NCBI GenBank assembly: GCA_029817715.1
Contig: JARUPY010000268.1
Span: 1 to 64,000, forward strand
DNA from: Melastoma dodecandrum
Lineage: Eukaryota; Streptophyta; Magnoliopsida; Myrtales; Melastomataceae
Length of the DNA: 64,000 nt
Direction: 5' to 3'
The position numbers and the translations under genes are program-made. Of this stretch, positions 26,269-37,432 are shown one piece after another (position 1 is the stretch's first letter; every line of letters begins with the position of its first letter). The notes beneath the pieces are model-generated. The model ran no database searches, was not told the DNA's origin, and saw nothing but the letters and a program-made list of their open reading frames with translations.

Positions 26269-28173
26269 TCAGTACCCCGCGCCGGACGCGGCCTGCAGGG
26301 CGGCCTGGTTGACCTTGGTGCCGAGCTTGGCGCCGAGCGTCCCGAGGTAGTCGTTGACGATCGCGTCCTGCAGGGCGTTGGCGTAGCGCTGCTCCAGCTG
26401 CTTGGTGGCCGGAGCCTCGGTGTCGAGCGGGGGCGTCGCGCTGTCGAGCACCTTGAACAGGGTGCGGGAGGTCGGGCCCGTGGGCGCCGAGCCGGCGGAT
26501 CCGACCGGCACGTCGAGGAGGCGGGCCACGACGCCCGAAGCGAGGCCGGGAGCCCCGGCGCGCTTGGCATCGCCGACATGCGCGACCGTGAGGCCGAGCG
26601 CGCTCGCGATGCCCTCCAGCGTCTGCGTCCCGGCCTCGATCGCCTTGACGTCCTCGGCCGCCCTCGCATCGAGCTGCTTGGCGGTCTGCTCCTCGCGCCA
26701 GACGGCTTCGACCTTCGGCTTCGCCTCGTCGAGCGTCAGCTGCCGCGCCGGGTCGATGCCGGCGACCTCGAACCAGACCGAACCGCCGTCCGGCGTCGAG
26801 AGCGTGTCGTTGTCGACGCCCAGGTCGGAGGCGAAGGCGGCCTTGAGGAGGTCCGGCCCGTCCACGAGCCCCGCCACGGGCTTGCCGTCCTTGTCGTTGC
26901 CGGCCGCGTCCACGGCCTCGACGGTGCGGGTCTGGAGCCCGACCGCCGCGGCGGCCTCGGCCAGCGTCTTGCCGGAGGCGCGGGCGTCCTCGATCTTGTC
27001 GTGGAGGGCCTGGACGGCGGAGGCGGCGCGCGACTGCGCGAGTTCGGCGCGCAACATCGGAGCCACGTCGGCGAGCGGCTGGGTCGTGGCCGGCTCGATC
27101 GCCTCCACATGCGCCACGACGCTGCCGAACGCGCCCTTGACGGGGTCGCTCGTGCCGTCGGCCGGCAGGCCGAAGGCGGCGTCGGCGACGGCGTGGTCGA
27201 AGATGCCGTCCTTCGCCACCGTCCCGAGATCGACCTGCTTGTCGACGAGGTTCTCGGCCTTGAGGGCGTCGGAAAAGCTTGAACCGTCCCGCACGCGCTT
27301 GACGAATCCGGCCGCGGCCGCCTCGCTCGGGAACACGACCTGGGTGACGTGGCGCTTCTCGGGCGTGCCGAAGCGCTCGGCCTTGACGCGGTCGTAGAGC
27401 GCCTGGACGTCGGCGTCCGACACCGCCTCCGGCTTGGCCAGGGTGGCGGGCGTGACGGCGAGCACGACGAGCTTGCGGTATTGCGGGGCCATGAAGGCGG
27501 CCTTGTGGGCGTCGTAATAGCTCTGCAGCGCCGCCGCGTCGGGCGCCGCCACGGGGCCCGCCGCCGAAGCCGGCAGGGCCAGCGTGTCGACGCTGCGGGT
27601 TTCGTCCTGGTAGCGGTGCAGGGCATCGACGGCCGCCACGGGCGCGGCGGGGTCGCCCACCAGCGCCTCGATGAGCTGCTGGCGCAGGTAGGTCTGCCGC
27701 TGCTCGCGCACGAAGCTCGCCTCGGTGAAGCCGTTCTCGTTCAGCACGCTGTTGAAGCGGGCCCGGTCGAAGGCGCCCCCCGGCCCCGCGAAGGACGGAT
27801 CCGCCAGGATCTTCTTGGCGATGTCCTTGTCCGACATGGCGAGGTCCATGGACTGCGTCCGGTCGTCGAGGGCCGCGTTGGACATGAGGCGGGAGAGCAC
27901 CTGGCCGTCGAGGCCGAAGCGATGAGCCTCTTCGTTGGTGATGGCACGCCGCGCGCGGCGCTGGAGGTCCTGCAGTTCGCGCTGGTAGGCCTGCCGGTAC
28001 TGCGCGGTCGTGACCGTGACGTCGCCGACCTGCGCGACCGCGTTGGCGCTGCCGCCGCGGAACGGGTCGCCGATGCCCCAGATCACGAAGGCCACCAGGA
28101 TGACGCCGAAGACGAGCGTGGTCAGCGCCTTGCCGATCCAGGTCGATTGTGCGGCGCGGATGCCTCCGAGCAT
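26269..28173 (-). CDS. ppiD: peptidyl-prolyl cis-trans isomerase PpiD (SurA N-terminal domain type)
   Basis: A 634-residue periplasmic folding factor anchored in the inner membrane. The N-terminus is MLGGIRAAQSTWIGKALTT followed by one hydrophobic span (residues about 15-33) and the SurA-like chaperone region (VAQVGDVTVTTAQYRQAYQREL, then RFGLDGQVLSRLMSNAALDDR). A parvulin-like section follows (KRHVTQVVFPSEAAAAGFVKRVRDGSSF). The Ala-rich remainder matches the low-conservation C-terminal half of the family. It directly precedes trpE, with one base between, an arrangement common in Hyphomicrobiales. It helps outer-membrane and periplasmic proteins fold. Confidence 0.88.
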   Translation of the reverse strand: MLGGIRAAQSTWIGKALTTLVFGVILVAFVIWGIGDPFRGGSANAVAQVGDVTVTTAQYRQAYQRELQDLQRRARRAITNEEAHRFGLDGQVLSRLMSNAALDDRTQSMDLAMSDKDIAKKILADPSFAGPGGAFDRARFNSVLNENGFTEASFVREQRQTYLRQQLIEALVGDPAAPVAAVDALHRYQDETRSVDTLALPASAAGPVAAPDAAALQSYYDAHKAAFMAPQYRKLVVLAVTPATLAKPEAVSDADVQALYDRVKAERFGTPEKRHVTQVVFPSEAAAAGFVKRVRDGSSFSDALKAENLVDKQVDLGTVAKDGIFDHAVADAAFGLPADGTSDPVKGAFGSVVAHVEAIEPATTQPLADVAPMLRAELAQSRAASAVQALHDKIEDARASGKTLAEAAAAVGLQTRTVEAVDAAGNDKDGKPVAGLVDGPDLLKAAFASDLGVDNDTLSTPDGGSVWFEVAGIDPARQLTLDEAKPKVEAVWREEQTAKQLDARAAEDVKAIEAGTQTLEGIASALGLTVAHVGDAKRAGAPGLASGVVARLLDVPVGSAGSAPTGPTSRTLFKVLDSATPPLDTEAPATKQLEQRYANALQDAIVNDYLGTLGAKLGTKVNQAALQAASGAGY

Positions 28174-28289
28174 GGGGTCGGTCTCGTCACGGATAGAGGG
28201 GGCGCTGCGGCCGGGGTTCGGCGCGCAGACTTATAGACAGCCACTCCCGAGCGCAACGCGGGGCTCGGCGGGCCGGGCCGGCGGGAGGC

Positions 28290-29921
28290 TCAGGGCCGGG
28301 ACGGCAGCACGAAATAGGTCGACATGACGCCGCGGCCCTTCACGGCGACCGGTGGGCGCGGCTCGACCGCGAAGCCGCCGCCCGCCGCCGCCAGCGTCTC
28401 GCCCGTGACGTGGACGCGGCCGGGCGCGCCCAGCGCCTCCATGCGGCTCGCCACGTTCACGGTGTCGCCCCACACGTCGTAGATGAACTTGTCCCGGCCG
28501 ATGATGCCGGCCGCCACGGGCCCGGTGTGGAGGCCGATCCGGATGCGCAGGTCCTGGCCCCGGAGGCGGCCGGCCTCGGCCACGGCGGCCGGCATGAGGA
28601 GCGCCATGGCGACGGCGCGCCGCGCGTGGTCGGGGCAGGGGGCCGGCAGGCCGCCCGCCGCCATATAGGCGTCGCCGATCGTCTTGATCTTCTCGAGCCC
28701 GTGCTCGGCGGTGAGCCGGTCGAAGCGCGAGAAGATGCCGTTCAAAAGCTCCAGCACGGTGTCGGGCGGCAGGGTCGCGGTGGTCTGGGTGAAATCGACG
28801 ATGTCGCTGAACAGGATGGTGGCGCAGGCGAAGCTGTCGGCGATGACGGATTCGCCGGCGCGGAACCGGTCGAGGACGCTGCGCGGCAGGACGTTGAGGA
28901 GCAGGCGCTCCGACCGGTCCTGCTCGGCGCGCAGCTTGCGCGTCGTCGCCTCGTCGCGGTCGCGCAGGAACTTGCGTTCCAGCGACGCCGTCATGCGGGC
29001 GCGCAGCAGCACCGGGTTGATGGGCTTGGTGAGGTAGTCGTCGGCGCCGGCCTCGATGCAATGGACGGCGCTTTCCACCTCGTCGAGGGCCGAGACGATG
29101 ATGACCGGCAGAGAGGCGGTGGCGGGCGCGGCCTTGATGCGCCGCAGCACCTCGATGCCGCTGATGCCCGGCATGAGCAGGTCGAGCAGCACGAGGTCGT
29201 AGCCGCCTCCCTCCAGCAGTTCGAGCGCGCCCTCGCCGTTGTCGCAGCTCGTCACCTCGTGGCCGTCGCGGCGGAGCCGTCGCGACAGGAGATCCAGCGT
29301 CGAGGCATTGTCGTCGACGACGAGCACGCGCCCGATCGCCCGTGGGCCCGTGGCGCCCTGCTCCTTCAGGACGGCGCGGATGGCCTCCATGGGCTGGTGC
29401 AGTTCGGCGTCCTGGTCGAGCAGGGATTCGGCTTCCCGGTTCCGGCCCTGCTGGTGCAGGCGCATGAACTCCGCCATGGCGTCGATCTGGCCGAGCAGGC
29501 GCCGCGCGGCATCCATGAGGTCGGCCAGGGTGCCGGACTGGTTCGCGCCGCCCTCATCGGCGCCGATCTCCTCGGCCAGGAGTTCGCCATAGCCCAGGAT
29601 GGCGGTGATGGGCGTGCGCAATTCGTGGCGCAGGTGGCTCGAGGCCGCGGCGGGGTCGCGCGCGCCCACGAGGTCCCGGCCCGCGACGGGATCGAGCAGG
29701 GCCCGCACGGCGGCTTCGAGCCGCCCGGCCGCGGCGGCGAGCTTGTCGACGTCGGGGCGCGCCGCGTCGTCGGTCCAATCCTCGACGAGGAGCGCCGCGA
29801 GCCCCGTGATGGCCTCGACGGGCGCCTGAAACTCGGCGCGCGCGAAGACGGCCAGCAGCCGCGGCAGGGCTTCGCCGGCGGGATCCGGGCCGTCGGCCGC
29901 GCGGGCGCCTGGTTCGGACAA
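28290..29921 (-). CDS. class III adenylate/guanylate cyclase with HisKA-like and receiver domains
   Basis: A 543-residue cytoplasmic hybrid. Residues about 90-160 hold a histidine-kinase dimerisation/phosphoacceptor helix (HLRHELRTPITAILGYGELL, H99), but no ATPase domain (no N or G boxes) follows. A receiver domain occupies about 197-315, with DD at 203-204, the phosphoacceptor D247 in LVLLDLLMPGISG and K299. A coiled linker leads to a cyclase domain (about 365-540) with the metal aspartates in ILFSDIVDF (D373) and GDAYM (D417), K413 in the substrate-selecting KTIGD, and DVWGDTVNVASRMEALG. I infer an ATP cyclase whose output is gated by phosphorylation from a separate kinase. It is encoded just upstream of ppiD-trpE on the same strand. 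Confidence 0.88.
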   Translation of the reverse strand: MSEPGARAADGPDPAGEALPRLLAVFARAEFQAPVEAITGLAALLVEDWTDDAARPDVDKLAAAAGRLEAAVRALLDPVAGRDLVGARDPAAASSHLRHELRTPITAILGYGELLAEEIGADEGGANQSGTLADLMDAARRLLGQIDAMAEFMRLHQQGRNREAESLLDQDAELHQPMEAIRAVLKEQGATGPRAIGRVLVVDDNASTLDLLSRRLRRDGHEVTSCDNGEGALELLEGGGYDLVLLDLLMPGISGIEVLRRIKAAPATASLPVIIVSALDEVESAVHCIEAGADDYLTKPINPVLLRARMTASLERKFLRDRDEATTRKLRAEQDRSERLLLNVLPRSVLDRFRAGESVIADSFACATILFSDIVDFTQTTATLPPDTVLELLNGIFSRFDRLTAEHGLEKIKTIGDAYMAAGGLPAPCPDHARRAVAMALLMPAAVAEAGRLRGQDLRIRIGLHTGPVAAGIIGRDKFIYDVWGDTVNVASRMEALGAPGRVHVTGETLAAAGGGFAVEPRPPVAVKGRGVMSTYFVLPSRP

Positions 29922-30035
29922 AGTCGCTCCTCGACGGACCGGGCCCCGCGCCCGGGCTGCGGGCCTTGCATTCGGCGCAGCCTTTGATACCCCGCTCGGG
30001 GCATCCCCTCAATGCTCCAGGTGCGAAAGGCCCTC

Positions 30036-30791
30036 ATGGCAACGTTGCGACCACTGCTCGCCGGAAACTGGAAGATGAACGGATCGCGGGCGTCGCTGTC
30101 CGAGATCGCCGCGCTGCGCGACGCCGTCGCGGCGGGACGCGCGCGGGGCATCGACGTGCTGGTCTGCCCGCCCTTCACGCTGACCATGGCGGCGGCCGAC
30201 CTCTGCACCGCCGCCGCGGCGCCGATGATCGGCGGCCAGGACTGCGACCCGCAGCCCGCGGGCGCCTCGACGGGCGACGTGTCGGCCGAAATGCTCAAGG
30301 ATGCCGGCGCGGGCGCCGTCATCCTGGGCCATTCCGAGCGGCGCACGCTCCACGGCGAGACCGATGCCCTCGTGCGCGCCAAGGCCGAGGCCGCGGCCCG
30401 GGCCGGCCTCCTCGCCATCGTCTGCGTCGGCGAGACCCGGGCCGAACGCGACCGCGGCGAGACGCTGCGGGTCATCGGCCGCCAGATCGACGATTCCATC
30501 CCGCCCGGCGCCACGGCGCGCGGCCTGGTGCTGGCCTACGAGCCCGTCTGGGCGATCGGCACCGGTCTCACCCCGTCGATGGCCGACATCGCCGAAGTGC
30601 ACGGCTTCATGCGCCGCCGCCTGCAGACCCTGATCGGGGCCGAGGGGGGCGGGGTGCGGCTGCTCTACGGCGGCTCCGTCAAGCCCGACAATGCCCGGGA
30701 GGTCTGGCGCGTCGAGAACGTGGACGGCGTCCTGGTGGGCGGCGCCAGCCTGAAATGCGAGGAGTTCCTGGCCATCGCGGCGGCGCGCTGA
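30036..30791 (+). CDS. tpiA: triosephosphate isomerase
   Basis: Interconverts dihydroxyacetone phosphate and glyceraldehyde 3-phosphate. The 251-residue barrel shows LAGNWKMNG (catalytic Asn and Lys), the electrophilic histidine in VILGHSERR, the catalytic glutamate in [12 protein letters not shown] and the phosphate loop [11 protein letters not shown]. The ATG at 30036 is chosen because GAAAGG lies seven bases upstream; an in-frame ATG 24 bases earlier has no such site. The stop codon is inside the first copy of a 23-base tandem repeat. It is divergent from the cyclase gene and followed by secG and pyrG. Confidence 0.96.
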   Translation: MATLRPLLAGNWKMNGSRASLSEIAALRDAVAAGRARGIDVLVCPPFTLTMAAADLCTAAAAPMIGGQDCDPQPAGASTGDVSAEMLKDAGAGAVILGHSERRTLHGETDALVRAKAEAAARAGLLAIVCVGETRAERDRGETLRVIGRQIDDSIPPGATARGLVLAYEPVWAIGTGLTPSMADIAEVHGFMRRRLQTLIGAEGGGVRLLYGGSVKPDNAREVWRVENVDGVLVGGASLKCEEFLAIAAAR

Positions 30792-30841
30792 CGCCGCGCC
30801 GCGGGGCGCGCTGACACCGCGCCGCGGGGCGCGCTGACGCC
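30783..30841 (+). repeat. 23-bp tandem repeat, each unit a GC hairpin, at the tpiA stop
   Basis: Units begin at 30783, 30806 and 30829, each starting GCGCGCTGA. The first two are full length and differ at one base; the third is partial. The tpiA TGA belongs to the first copy. Each full unit contains CGCGCC-GCGG-GGCGCG, a perfect 6-bp stem with a 4-base loop. It may serve as a terminator or mRNA stabiliser array between tpiA and secG, or be a replication slippage product. Confidence 0.85.
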
Positions 30842-30958
30842 GACGCGATGGCGGGCGGCGGGGTCGCGAAACTTGCAACCTCTCCGCCATGGTGTATGGA
30901 ACCCGCGACATTCCGCGTGTCCGGCGCGCCCGCGCGCCCGTCCCTCCGAGTACCCGTG

Positions 30959-31372
30959 ATGCAAACCGTACTGATCGTGCTCCACCTCCTGATCGTGATC
31001 GCGCTCGTGGCCACGGTGCTGCTGCAGCGGTCCGAGGGTGGCGCTCTCGGGGTCGGGGGCGGCGGCGGGTTCATGACGGGCCGCGGCCAGGCCAACGCGT
31101 TGACGCGGGCGACCGCGATCCTGGGGACCGCCTTCTTCGTCACCAGCCTCGCCCTCACCCTCCTGGCCCATTACAATCGCGCCCCGAAATCCATCATCGA
31201 CGGGATCCCGGCCACCACCAGCACGGCGCCCGGCGCGCCCGCGCCCGTGCCGGTCACGCCCGGCGCCAACGTCCTCGACCAGATCCAGCAGATCGAACGG
31301 CAGAAGAGCGGTGGCGCGACCCCCGCCGCTCCCGCCGCCCCGGCGCAGCCGGAGGTGCCGAAGTCGCAGTGA
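30959..31372 (+). CDS. secG: preprotein translocase subunit SecG
   Basis: A 137-residue accessory subunit of the SecYEG channel. Two membrane spans are seen (VLIVLHLLIVIALVATVLL and AILGTAFFVTSLALTLLAHY) with the conserved cytoplasmic loop QRSEGGALGVGGGGGFMTGRGQAN between them. The C-terminal tail is Ala/Pro-rich, as in alphaproteobacterial SecG. The ATG starts at 30959; the region upstream holds no other gene. The order tpiA-secG-pyrG is conserved in the group. A perfect terminator hairpin follows. Confidence 0.94.
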   Translation: MQTVLIVLHLLIVIALVATVLLQRSEGGALGVGGGGGFMTGRGQANALTRATAILGTAFFVTSLALTLLAHYNRAPKSIIDGIPATTSTAPGAPAPVPVTPGANVLDQIQQIERQKSGGATPAAPAAPAQPEVPKSQ

Positions 31373-31392
31373 CGACGACGGCCTGACCTTCC

Positions 31393-31420
31393 GAAGGGGC
31401 GGCTCCCGGGCCGCCCCTTC
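31393..31420 (+). terminator. terminator after secG
   Basis: An 11-base-pair perfect stem GAAGGGGCGGC / GCCGCCCCTTC with a 6-base loop lies 20 bases past the secG stop and is followed by GCCGTTTTCG. A rho-independent terminator is likely, with pyrG using its own promoter in the 110 bases that remain. Confidence 0.75.
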
Positions 31421-31514
31421 GCCGTTTTCGCTCCGCCGGCCTCAGCGCCGGCGTTTCGTTTGGTCGGTTCGCCGCGGCGGCATCTTCCGATGCCGCCCGG
31501 CGCACCCGCGTTGA

Positions 31515-33158
<1,644 letters not shown>

Positions 33159-33180
33159 CCGCCGCCCGGGGAGAGCCGCC

Positions 33181-34050
33181 GTGCCGCGCCCCATCGACCA
33201 CCTCGTCCTCGCGGTCCCGGACCTCGCGGCCGCCATGGCGCTCTACGGCCGGCTCGGCTTCACGGTCGGGGCGCGCAACCGCCACCCCTGGGGGACCGAG
33301 AACGCCATCGTGCAGCTCGACGGATCCTTCCTCGAACTGATCGGGCTCGGCGCCGGTTTCGCGCGGCCTTCGCCGGGCGAGCCCGCCGCGCCCTTCGCGG
33401 TGCCGGTCGCGGATGCCGTCGCGGCGGGCGGGGGGCTCGCCCTGGTCGCCCTGGGCTCGACCGACGCCGAGGCGGATGCCGCGGCCTTCCGGGCCGCCGG
33501 CGCCGGGCAGGGGCGGCGCCTCGACTTCGGCCCGCACCGCGGTCGCGGCGGGACGGCGCGCGGCGGGAGGTCTCGTTCAGCCTCGCCTTCGCCGACACGG
33601 GCCAGCCCGGGGCGGGGCTCTTCACCTGCCGCCACCACCATCCGGAAAACTTCTGGAGCCCGGCCGCCCGGCGCCACGCCAACGGCGCCGCGCGGCTCGA
33701 GGCCGTCACGCTGGCGGCCGCCGATCCGGCCGCCGCGGGCGCCAGCCTCGCGGCCCTGCTGGGCGAGGCGCCCGAAGCCGGCGCCCGGCGGGCGGCGCTT
33801 CGCCACGCCGACGGGGCGCATCGACGTGATGGACCCGGCCGAGGCCGCGGCGCGCTACGGCGGCGCGCCGGCGCCGGGCCGCTTCGTGGGTTTCGGGATC
33901 GTGGTGGAGGACCTCGCGGCGCAGCGGCGGCGCCTCGCGGACAGCGGCCTTCCCCACCGCGCGGTCGGGGGGGCGCTCGTGGTGCCGCCGGAGGTCACGC
34001 CGGGCGTGGCCCTGGCCTTCGCGCCCGCGGCGTGCCATTCCCTCGCCTGA
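33181..34050 (+). CDS. VOC/glyoxalase-like domain protein, with two compensating frameshifts
   Basis: The N-terminus PRPIDHLVLAVPDLAAAMALYGRLGFTVG, then HPWGTENAIVQLDGSFLELIG, is a vicinal-oxygen-chelate (glyoxalase-like) fold. Between about 33530 and 33790 the coding frame shifts: the natural reading is REVSFSLAFADTGQPGAGLF, then CRHHHPENFWSP and RRHANGAARLEAVTLAAADP. After that the original frame resumes at TPTGRIDVMDPAEAAARYGG, so the overall length (about 289 residues) is preserved. His residues in CRHHHPENFW are candidate metal ligands. The substrate is unknown. The gene starts 22 bases after the end of pyrG. The start is uncertain: GTG at 33181 or an upstream start overlapping pyrG. Confidence 0.7.
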   Translation: MPRPIDHLVLAVPDLAAAMALYGRLGFTVGARNRHPWGTENAIVQLDGSFLELIGLGAGFARPSPGEPAAPFAVPVADAVAAGGGLALVALGSTDAEADAAAFRAAGAGQGRRLDFGPHRGRGGTARGGRSRSASPSPTRASPGRGSSPAATTIRKTSGARPPGATPTAPRGSRPSRWRPPIRPPRAPASRPCWARRPKPAPGGRRFATPTGRIDVMDPAEAAARYGGAPAPGRFVGFGIVVEDLAAQRRRLADSGLPHRAVGGALVVPPEVTPGVALAFAPAACHSLA

Positions 34051-34065
34051 ACGGGAGACGGCGGC

Positions 34066-34917
34066 ATGGCGGTGAACGGCGAAGTCGTGGTGGGGCAGGG
34101 CCCCCGCGCCCTGCGGATCGGCAACCGCCTGCCGCTCGCCCTCATCGCGGGTCCCTGCGCGATGGAGGGTCGCGACCACGCGCTGTTCATGGCGGATGCG
34201 CTCGCCGAGATGGCCGAGCGCCGCGGCATCGGCCTCGTGTTCAAGGCGTCGTTCGACAAGGCGAACCGCACCTCGGGCGGCAGCGCGCGCGGCATCGGGC
34301 TCGACCGGGCGCTCGCCGTCTTCGCCGAGGTGAAGGCGCAGTTCGGCCTGCCGGTGCTGACGGACGTGCACGACGCCGCCCAATGCGCGCCCGTCGCCGA
34401 GGTGGTGGACGTGCTGCAGATCCCCGCCTTCCTGTGCCGCCAGACCGACCTCCTGCTCGCCGCCGCCGCGACCGGCCGGGCCGTCAACGTCAAGAAGGGC
34501 CAGTTCCTGGCGCCCTGGGACATGCGCAACGTCGTCGCCAAGATCGCCGGCGCCGGCAATCCCGACATCCTGGTGACCGAGCGCGGCGCTTCCTTCGGCT
34601 ACAACACGCTGGTGTCCGACATGCGGGCCCTGCCGGTCCTGGCCGCCACCGGCGCGCCCGTGGTCTTCGACGCCACCCATTCGGTGCAGCAGCCGGGCGG
34701 GCAGGGCAAGACCTCCGGCGGGCAGCGCGAATTCGTCCCCGTGCTGGCCCGGGCCGCCGTGGCGGTCGGCGTGGCGGCGGTCTTCATCGAGACCCATCAG
34801 GCGCCCGAGACGGCCCCGTCGGACGGGCCCAACATGGTGCCGCTCGCCGAGATGGAGCGCCTCGTGGCGACGCTGCAGGGCTTCGACCGGCTGGCCAAGG
34901 CGCTGCCCGCCGCCTGA
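34066..34917 (+). CDS. kdsA: 2-dehydro-3-deoxyphosphooctonate aldolase (KDO-8-P synthase)
   Basis: Condenses arabinose 5-phosphate with phosphoenolpyruvate to form KDO 8-phosphate for lipopolysaccharide. The 283-residue barrel has [88 protein letters not shown] and [16 protein letters not shown]. It ends with [20 protein letters not shown]. The cysteine in LIAGPC is part of the conserved N-terminal strand rather than a metal site indicator. It follows the glyoxalase-like gene by 15 bases. Confidence 0.96.
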   Translation: MAVNGEVVVGQGPRALRIGNRLPLALIAGPCAMEGRDHALFMADALAEMAERRGIGLVFKASFDKANRTSGGSARGIGLDRALAVFAEVKAQFGLPVLTDVHDAAQCAPVAEVVDVLQIPAFLCRQTDLLLAAAATGRAVNVKKGQFLAPWDMRNVVAKIAGAGNPDILVTERGASFGYNTLVSDMRALPVLAATGAPVVFDATHSVQQPGGQGKTSGGQREFVPVLARAAVAVGVAAVFIETHQAPETAPSDGPNMVPLAEMERLVATLQGFDRLAKALPAA

Positions 34918-35027
34918 TCGCCGTCATCGCTTCTTCACGCGCCCCTGGCAGGATCACGGCGGCGGGCGACGCCGGCGGGCCGGACGGGACCGCGTCGTCG
35001 CCCTCTCAACCCGCGTCGGGAAGGGTC

Positions 35028-35975
35028 ATGAGCGAACCCAATTTCAGCTACGCCGATCCCTCGATGCCGCCGGTGAAGCGCGGGCTGATCCGCCTGGTCG
35101 AGGCCGCCACGGGCCAGCGCGAGTTGCGCCGCCTCTATCTGGCGAACCGCCGGCAGGGCGTCAGCGGCGAGAGCTTCTTCGCCGCCGCGGTGCGCAGCCT
35201 CGCCATCGACGTGCGCCACGACCCGCAGGCGCTGGCGGCGATCCCCGCCGAGGGGCCGGTGGTGGTGGTGGCGAACCACCCCTACGGGGTCCTCGACGGC
35301 ATCGTGATCTCCTGGCTCATCGGGCAGCGGCGCAAGGACTTCCTGGTGCTCACCAACGCCGTATTGCTGCGCGCGCCCGAGATCGCCGGCTACGTCCTGC
35401 CCATCGATTTCGCGCCGACCGAGGAGGCGATGCGGACCAACGTCGCGTCGCGGGCCGCGGCCCGGCGGCACCTCGACGCGGGCGGCTGCGTCGTGGTCTT
35501 TCCCGCTGGCGGCATCTCGACGGCGCCGGACCGCTGGGGCCGCCGCCCCGCCGTCGATGCGCGCTGGCAGCCCTTCGTCGCCCAGCTCATCCAGCGCGCC
35601 CGCGCCACCGTGGTGCCGATCTGTTTCGGCGGGCAGAACAGCCGCCTCTTCCAGATCGCCAGCCACCTCAGCCCGGTGCTGCGCCTGTCGCTCATCTTCC
35701 GCGAGGTCCGCACGCGCATCGGCACCGCCATGCTGGTGGCGATCGGCAGGCCGATCCGCTTCGACGAGTTGCCCGCCGTGGCGGACCGACAGGCCCTCGC
35801 CGACCATCTCAGGGCCGTCACCTACGGGTTGGCCTCGGCCTTTCCCCACCTCGCCCGTCCGGCCGCCGCCGACGAGCGCCGCCCCGGCGCGGCGCCGCTC
35901 GCGGCCGCGCGGCGGCGCATGTCCGGGGGCAAACGCGCCGTCCTGCGCAGGCTCGCGGGCCGGGCGCGCCAATAG
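35028..35975 (+). CDS. lysophospholipid acyltransferase family protein (PlsC-like)
   Basis: A 315-residue acyltransferase of the PlsC superfamily. The catalytic NHxxxxD motif appears as VVANHPYGVLDGIV and the second block as VVVFPAGGISTAPDRWG; ATVVPICFGGQNSRLFQIAS follows, as in the hemolysin/OlsB-associated subgroup. It transfers acyl chains to a lyso-lipid at the inner membrane; ornithine-lipid or phosphatidic acid synthesis are both possible. The basic C-terminal tail (RRRMSGGKRAVLRRLAGRARQ) may bind membrane phosphates. The ATG has AAGGG just upstream. Confidence 0.8.
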   Translation: MSEPNFSYADPSMPPVKRGLIRLVEAATGQRELRRLYLANRRQGVSGESFFAAAVRSLAIDVRHDPQALAAIPAEGPVVVVANHPYGVLDGIVISWLIGQRRKDFLVLTNAVLLRAPEIAGYVLPIDFAPTEEAMRTNVASRAAARRHLDAGGCVVVFPAGGISTAPDRWGRRPAVDARWQPFVAQLIQRARATVVPICFGGQNSRLFQIASHLSPVLRLSLIFREVRTRIGTAMLVAIGRPIRFDELPAVADRQALADHLRAVTYGLASAFPHLARPAAADERRPGAAPLAAARRRMSGGKRAVLRRLAGRARQ

Positions 35976-36000
35976 GGCAGCCTCGCGCCGCGGGCTGGCG

Positions 36001-36459
36001 TCAGCCGCGCCCGCGATAGGGCGGCACGCCCTGGTCGGGCAGCCAGAGGTCCGCAGGCGGGGCGCCCGTCTGCCAGAAGACGTCGATCGGGATGCCGCCG
36101 CGCGGATACCAGTAGCCGCCGATGCGCAGCCACCGCGGATCCAGCAGGCCGACCAGATCGCGGCCGATCCGCACCGTGCAGTCCTCGTGGAAGGCGCCGT
36201 GGTTGCGGAACGAGGTGAGATAGAGCTTCAGCGACTTCGACTCGACCAGCCAGTCCCTCGCCACGTAGTCGATGACGAGATGGGCGAAATCCGGCTGGCC
36301 CGTCACCGGGCACAGCGACGTGAACTCGGGGGCGGTGAAGCGCGTGAGGTAGAGCGTGCCGGGATGCGGATTCGGCACGCGCTCGAGCCGAGCGTCCTCG
36401 GGGGCGTTGGGCTGGGCGACGGCGTGGCCGAGCAGCGTGGGCGAAGGGGTGAGCGACAA
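36001..36459 (-). CDS. queF: NADPH-dependent 7-cyano-7-deazaguanine reductase
   Basis: Reduces preQ0 to preQ1 in queuosine synthesis. The 152-residue unimodular type has the catalytic cysteine in [20 protein letters not shown], the QueF signature [21 protein letters not shown] with substrate-binding Glu and His, and IDVFWQTG near the end. It belongs to the same pathway as queA and tgt, 12 kb away. The gene is alone on the minus strand between the convergent acyltransferase and the sugar kinase. Confidence 0.95.
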   Translation of the reverse strand: MSLTPSPTLLGHAVAQPNAPEDARLERVPNPHPGTLYLTRFTAPEFTSLCPVTGQPDFAHLVIDYVARDWLVESKSLKLYLTSFRNHGAFHEDCTVRIGRDLVGLLDPRWLRIGGYWYPRGGIPIDVFWQTGAPPADLWLPDQGVPPYRGRG

Positions 36460-36548
36460 GGTGAGGGACTCGCGAGGGCGGCCGGCATTGCGGCCTTCGG
36501 CCTCGACTTAGTGCCGCGCCGCGGCCGGCACAAGCGGTCCCGCCGCCT

Positions 36549-37432
36549 TCACGGCAGGCGCCCCCCGGCCAGCAGGATGGCGCCGTCGCGCGCGTCGCCC
36601 AGCGGCTCCGACAGGCCCGCGACGACGTCGTCCGGGAGATAGGGCCGGATCGCGGCCGCGCCCCCGCCCACCATGGCGATCCTCTCGGCCCCGTGGCGCC
36701 GGAGGGCGACGACGAGTTCGGCGAGGGCGGCGGCGGCCGTCCGCAGGATCGACAAAGCCACCGGATCGCCCTCCCGGGCCGCCGCGAAACAGCCGGGCGC
36801 CTCCGCGCCGAAATCCGCCGAGCGGGCCGCGAGGCCCCAGCGGATCACCGCCGCGGGATCGTCGCCGAAGCGGGCCATGAGGGCGCGGGTGAAGGGCGAA
36901 TGGGGCTCGAGCCCGTCATGGGCCCGCAGGGCGCGCCGCCAGGCGTCATGGCCGATTCTGGCCCCCGAACCGTCGTCGCCGAGCACGAAGCCGCGCCCGC
37001 CGATATTGGTCTCGACGCCGCCGACCAGCGCCACCGCGGCGCTGCCGGTCCCGGCGATCACGAGGCCGCCGTCGCGCCCCCCATGCGCGCCCAGGCAGGC
37101 GGTGACGCCGTCGTTCGACACTCTCACGGCCCCGAAACCGTCCAGCGCCGCCGCGACCTCGGCCGCCACGGCGGGGGACGAGACGCCGGCGAGGCCGAGG
37201 CCCAGGGCGATGCGCGGCGCGGCGGCCTCGGGCGACAGGCCGGCCGTCGCCAGCGCCTCCGCGATGCAGGCCCGGATCCGCGACAGCGCCCCGGCGAAGT
37301 CGAGGTAGACGTTGGCGCTGCCGCCCAGGGCCTCGGCGCGCAGATGCCCGTCGGCGTCCCGCAGCCGCGCCCGGCAGGTGGACCCGCCGCCGTCGATCCC
37401 GCTGAAGAGGGCAGGGGCTCGCCTTGGTTCAC
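36549..37432 (-). CDS. BadF/BadG-family ATPase, probable N-acetylglucosamine kinase
   Basis: An ASKHA-fold sugar kinase. The N-terminal phosphate loop reads SGIDGGGSTCRARLRDADGH; PHOSPHATE2-like motifs are VIAGTGSAAVAL and NIGGRGFVLGDDGSGARIGHDAWRRAL; IAMVGGGAAAIRP is the adenosine motif. Typical length is 290-300 residues. The frame is open upstream of the P-loop but has no ATG, GTG or TTG there; the nearest plausible start, GTG at 37432 (followed by NQGEPLP), is in a different frame. So either a slip lies near 37405 or an unusual codon is used. The substrate is inferred from family resemblance only. Confidence 0.75.
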
